NCBI RefSeq assembly: GCF_014256275.1 | Contig: NZ_JACCFE010000002.1 | Span: forward strand, 7,255,501 to 7,319,500 | Source: Rhodococcus sp. 4CII | Lineage (GTDB): Bacteria > Actinomycetota > Actinomycetes > Mycobacteriales > Mycobacteriaceae | Direction: 5' to 3' | DNA: 64,000 bases | In this document: piece by piece, positions 61,982 through 64,000 of the stretch | How the letters are laid out: each line of letters begins with the position of its first letter | Numbering within the stretch: the first letter of the stretch is position 1 | Translations under genes and position numbers: made by a program | Notes under the pieces: generated by a model | What the model was told of the DNA's origin: nothing | The model's input: only the letters and a program-made list of their open reading frames with translations | The model's database searches: none

Positions 61982-63199
61982 TCAGCTGAAGCCGGTTTCG
62001 TCGCCAAGAAAATGCGCTGAATCGATAGTTCCGCGTAGGCACTGCCCGAGTTCGGTTGAGAATTTGAGAAGGCCGTCGAGCGGGCGGTGGTGGATGGCTA
62101 CGTGAATGATCTGGCCTGCCTCGTCCTTGTCGAGAACGGTCACACCTTTGAGGAGTACGCCGTCGAATGCCTTGGCTTCCCACTCCAGATAGTTGCGTCG
62201 CTCGTGGGTAGCCTCGTGTGTGAAGACGAGTTCCTCATAGATGGTGCTCGCTGTTGCCATGACCTGCTTGACTCGTCCGGACCCCTGAATGGGCTGGCGC
62301 AGCGCACTGGCCTCCAGCACGATGTCCTTTGCAAATGCGTCACCGAATGCCGCCGCGGACTTCTTCTCGAACGCGTTGGTCCACTTCTGGCCCCGTAGCT
62401 CTTGCGCGGTGTTGGCGGCGGTGGATATCTTCCCCAGAAAGACGTCGAGCTGCGTCGCGAGCTCGGTGGGTTGCTCTACGTGTACCCAGTGCCCTGCTCG
62501 GTCGATCACGGCTGTCTGTGCCGATCTGAACCGTGGAAGGACGCCTTTCGCGACCATCTCATCTGTGACAAATCCGTCATCACCGCCGCGCACCACCAGG
62601 ACCGGTCCATCGAACGAGGAAGGATTTGCGCCGTGCGGGTGACCCGAGTTCCAGCAGTCGGCGAGGTCGCGGACGACGTCGGGATGCATGCGGCTACCTA
62701 CCACGACGAGGCGGTCCAAGTCGGCGTCGGAGAGCGCGGCCGAGAGTTGGCCTCGCATGGCTCGCTGTGCTTCGGGCGCTCCACTGAGAGCACGGAAAGG
62801 TTCCATCGCTTCGTCCGGCAGTTGGGTGCCCAACAGCGGGATCGGGGTCACTAATACCAGACCGAGAACTCGGTCGGCGCGGGTCGCGGCGACCATCTCC
62901 ACGATGGGGGCCGCCATGCTTTGGCCGACGAGCACCATGGGCTTGCCCAGTGCATCGACAACCGCGCCCACATCGGAAACCAACCGCTCGAGAGTGAAGG
63001 ATCCACTCGCGTCCGTGCGGTCCCCACACCCGGCTAAATCCAGCGTCACGGTTTCGACGTCTGGGGTGGCGAGATCCTCGATCACACCGTCCCAGACATA
63101 CTGATCATCGAGAAATCCGTGAACGAAAACGACGGCGAATTCGCCAGCACCGCCGCGGCGGAATCGGATGTCCGTCTGCCCCACTCGGTCAGTCTTCAC
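61982..63199 (-). CDS. Alpha/beta-hydrolase fused to an NTF2/SnoaL-like domain
   Basis: 405 residues from GTG 63199, two bases after the flavin-reductase stop. Residues ~1-265: VVFVHGFLDDQYVWDGVI, VLVGQSMAAPIVEMVA (nucleophile Ser; the GxSxG last Gly is Ala), GGDDGFVTDEM and RAGHWVHVEQP. Residues ~280-405: WTNAFEKKSAAAFGDAFAKD and NYLEWEAKAFDGVLLKGVTV fit an NTF2-like cone, as in limonene epoxide hydrolases or SnoaL cyclases. Paralogue of 49197 in its first half. A C-C or lactone hydrolase with a ring-opening partner domain is plausible. Confidence 0.75.
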   Translation of the reverse strand: MKTDRVGQTDIRFRRGGAGEFAVVFVHGFLDDQYVWDGVIEDLATPDVETVTLDLAGCGDRTDASGSFTLERLVSDVGAVVDALGKPMVLVGQSMAAPIVEMVAATRADRVLGLVLVTPIPLLGTQLPDEAMEPFRALSGAPEAQRAMRGQLSAALSDADLDRLVVVGSRMHPDVVRDLADCWNSGHPHGANPSSFDGPVLVVRGGDDGFVTDEMVAKGVLPRFRSAQTAVIDRAGHWVHVEQPTELATQLDVFLGKISTAANTAQELRGQKWTNAFEKKSAAAFGDAFAKDIVLEASALRQPIQGSGRVKQVMATASTIYEELVFTHEATHERRNYLEWEAKAFDGVLLKGVTVLDKDEAGQIIHVAIHHRPLDGLLKFSTELGQCLRGTIDSAHFLGDETGFS

Positions 63200-63201
63200 G
63201 A

Positions 63202-63933
63202 TTATGATTTGTCCTTTCCTGCGGTGGTGGTGGCTCCCGAAGGAGACCACAACTCCGTGTCAATGGGTGACCAATCCGACGCATTGGAATCGAGACGAGA
63301 CATGCGTTTGGTCTGATAGGCGGCCACAACGTCATCGCCGAGCGGGGTCGAAAAGACGTTGTTCACGAGGGTGTATTCAGCGGCAAGTCGGCCGACGACG
63401 GGCACGGCGGCAGTGTCGATCCGACCGCGCTCCAGATAAAGATCGTCCCGAACGTGGAAATTTACAATCTGTCCCCAAACCACAGTTTCATTTCCGGTTC
63501 CTACAGGAATAATTCGGTCCACTACGCACTCGAAGGAGATGGGAGATCCCTTGATTCGTGGTGCACTAATTGTTTTACACGGGGCTTTTTCCAGGCCAAG
63601 AGCTTCGAACTCGTCCTCTTCCGAATCGAACTCCAACGCAGAGGTGTGCACTTGATGCGCTTGTGGAAGTGTGGCGAGATTCGTGACGAACTCACCCGTT
63701 TCTTGAATGTTGACCATCGTGTCCTTGAGCGTCACGCCGTCCGATCGCGGTTGCAAACTAATGGAGACGGTAGGCGGATTCCGTCCCACTACGGTGAAGA
63801 ACGAAATCGGTGCGACGTTTCCAACACCGTCTCTGGAAACCGTGCTCACCCATGCAATAGCGCGAGGCACAACACTCCCGATTAGCAATTTGTAAGCCGC
63901 TGTGGCGTCAAGGCCATCTGCGTCGATGATCAT
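63202..63933 (-). CDS. Flavin reductase-like (FMN-binding split barrel) protein
   Basis: 243 residues from ATG 63933 with GGAGG seven bases upstream (MQM at 63939 is too close to it). KLLIGSVVPRAIAWVSTVSR, GNVAPISFFTVVGRNPPTVS and DTMVNIQETGEFVTNLAT match the DUF447/flavin-reductase-like family. It may bind FMN and supply reduced flavin to an oxygenase, or be a monooxygenase component. A 13-base motif shared with the DosR locus lies 47 bases upstream. Confidence 0.85.
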   Translation of the reverse strand: MIIDADGLDATAAYKLLIGSVVPRAIAWVSTVSRDGVGNVAPISFFTVVGRNPPTVSISLQPRSDGVTLKDTMVNIQETGEFVTNLATLPQAHQVHTSALEFDSEEDEFEALGLEKAPCKTISAPRIKGSPISFECVVDRIIPVGTGNETVVWGQIVNFHVRDDLYLERGRIDTAAVPVVGRLAAEYTLVNNVFSTPLGDDVVAAYQTKRMSRLDSNASDWSPIDTELWSPSGATTTAGKDKS

Positions 63934-63979
63934 CTGCATACCTCCACGAAATTGTGTGCGCATTGGGCCCGCACCCTAC

Positions 63980-63992
63980 GGCCGAAGGTCAC
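63980..63992 (-). promoter_or_regulatory. Copy of the DosR-locus motif before the flavin reductase gene
   Basis: GGCCGAAGGTCAC on plus (GTGACCTTCGGCC on minus) is identical over 13 bases to 47846-47858. It lies about 47 bases upstream of the ATG, same orientation as at the DosR locus. The window ends soon after. Confidence 0.35.
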
Positions 63993-64000
63993 ATGATTCT

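Noticed and set aside
1..64000. tRNA, rRNA and CRISPR arrays.
   Set aside because: No cloverleaf with T-loop context, no rRNA landmarks, and no regularly spaced repeats were found.

Overview
The window is high-GC actinobacterial DNA. The UsfY/anti-sigma/SigF island, WhiB, DosR/DosS-type dormancy regulators, F420-dependent glucose-6-phosphate dehydrogenase, a WS/DGAT acyltransferase and many GTG starts together point to a mycolic-acid-containing genus, most likely Rhodococcus of the opacus/jostii type (inference, no search run). No rRNA, tRNA or CRISPR array was seen.

Layout. 1-1.1 kb: 3' end of a secreted cutinase-like esterase. 1.1-5.5 kb: general-stress island with UsfY-like, DUF6328, GlsB, CsbD, Dps, a cold-shock protein, a UsfX/RsbW anti-sigma factor and SigF. 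Two SigF-type promoters and a weaker third can be read. 5.5-14.3 kb: FUSC exporter, GAF-ANTAR regulator, STAS-OtsA trehalose pair, CDGSH protein beside an iron-containing redox enzyme, an atypical WS/DGAT, and an AI-2E-type permease. 14.4-18.9 kb: frameshifted enoyl-CoA hydratase, Met-rich cupredoxin lipoprotein, deazaflavin-type nitroreductase, DUF4436, DoxX, and an OmpR regulator facing an inverted remnant of a sensor kinase. 18.9-24.9 kb: one-module NRPS (C-A-PCP-C) with a 14-TM MFS exporter. 25-34 kb: hydrolase, degenerate response regulator, VOC protein, ECF42 sigma/YCII/RibD-like operon, Imm5-like protein, GH43-like secreted protein, and a CGNR regulator with a phased repeat operator. 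34.4-39.3 kb: decaying stretch with a broken epoxide hydrolase, IS30 and PfpI genes around an intact formaldehyde dehydrogenase. 39.3-44.2 kb: LtrA, CoA-transferase, cupin. 45-49 kb: DosS-DosR pair with a small membrane protein and an Acg nitroreductase, linked by a shared palindromic motif. 49-56 kb: hydrolase, MBL, NmrA-like and LLM enzymes separated by transposase and hydrolase remnants. 56.2-60.0 kb: tightly overlapped gnd-fgd-pgi-whiB operon. 60-61 kb: acyl-CoA ligase and CocE remnants. 61-64 kb: flavin reductase, alpha/beta-hydrolase-NTF2 fusion, enoyl-CoA hydratase operon.

How parts may work together. The SigF island, trehalose synthesis, DosRS and the F420-reducing pentose-phosphate operon all suit stress, stationary phase or hypoxia. 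F420H2 from Fgd could feed the deazaflavin-type nitroreductase and possibly the LLM oxidoreductase (inference). The most unusual items are the gnd-fgd-pgi-whiB operon, the shared motif at the DosR locus and the window end, the 39-bp palindrome near acg, the stand-alone C-A-PCP-C synthetase, the catalytic-motif-altered WS/DGAT and the 21-bp-phased CGNR operator. Several single-base frameshifts may be real decay or base-calling errors; reads would decide.
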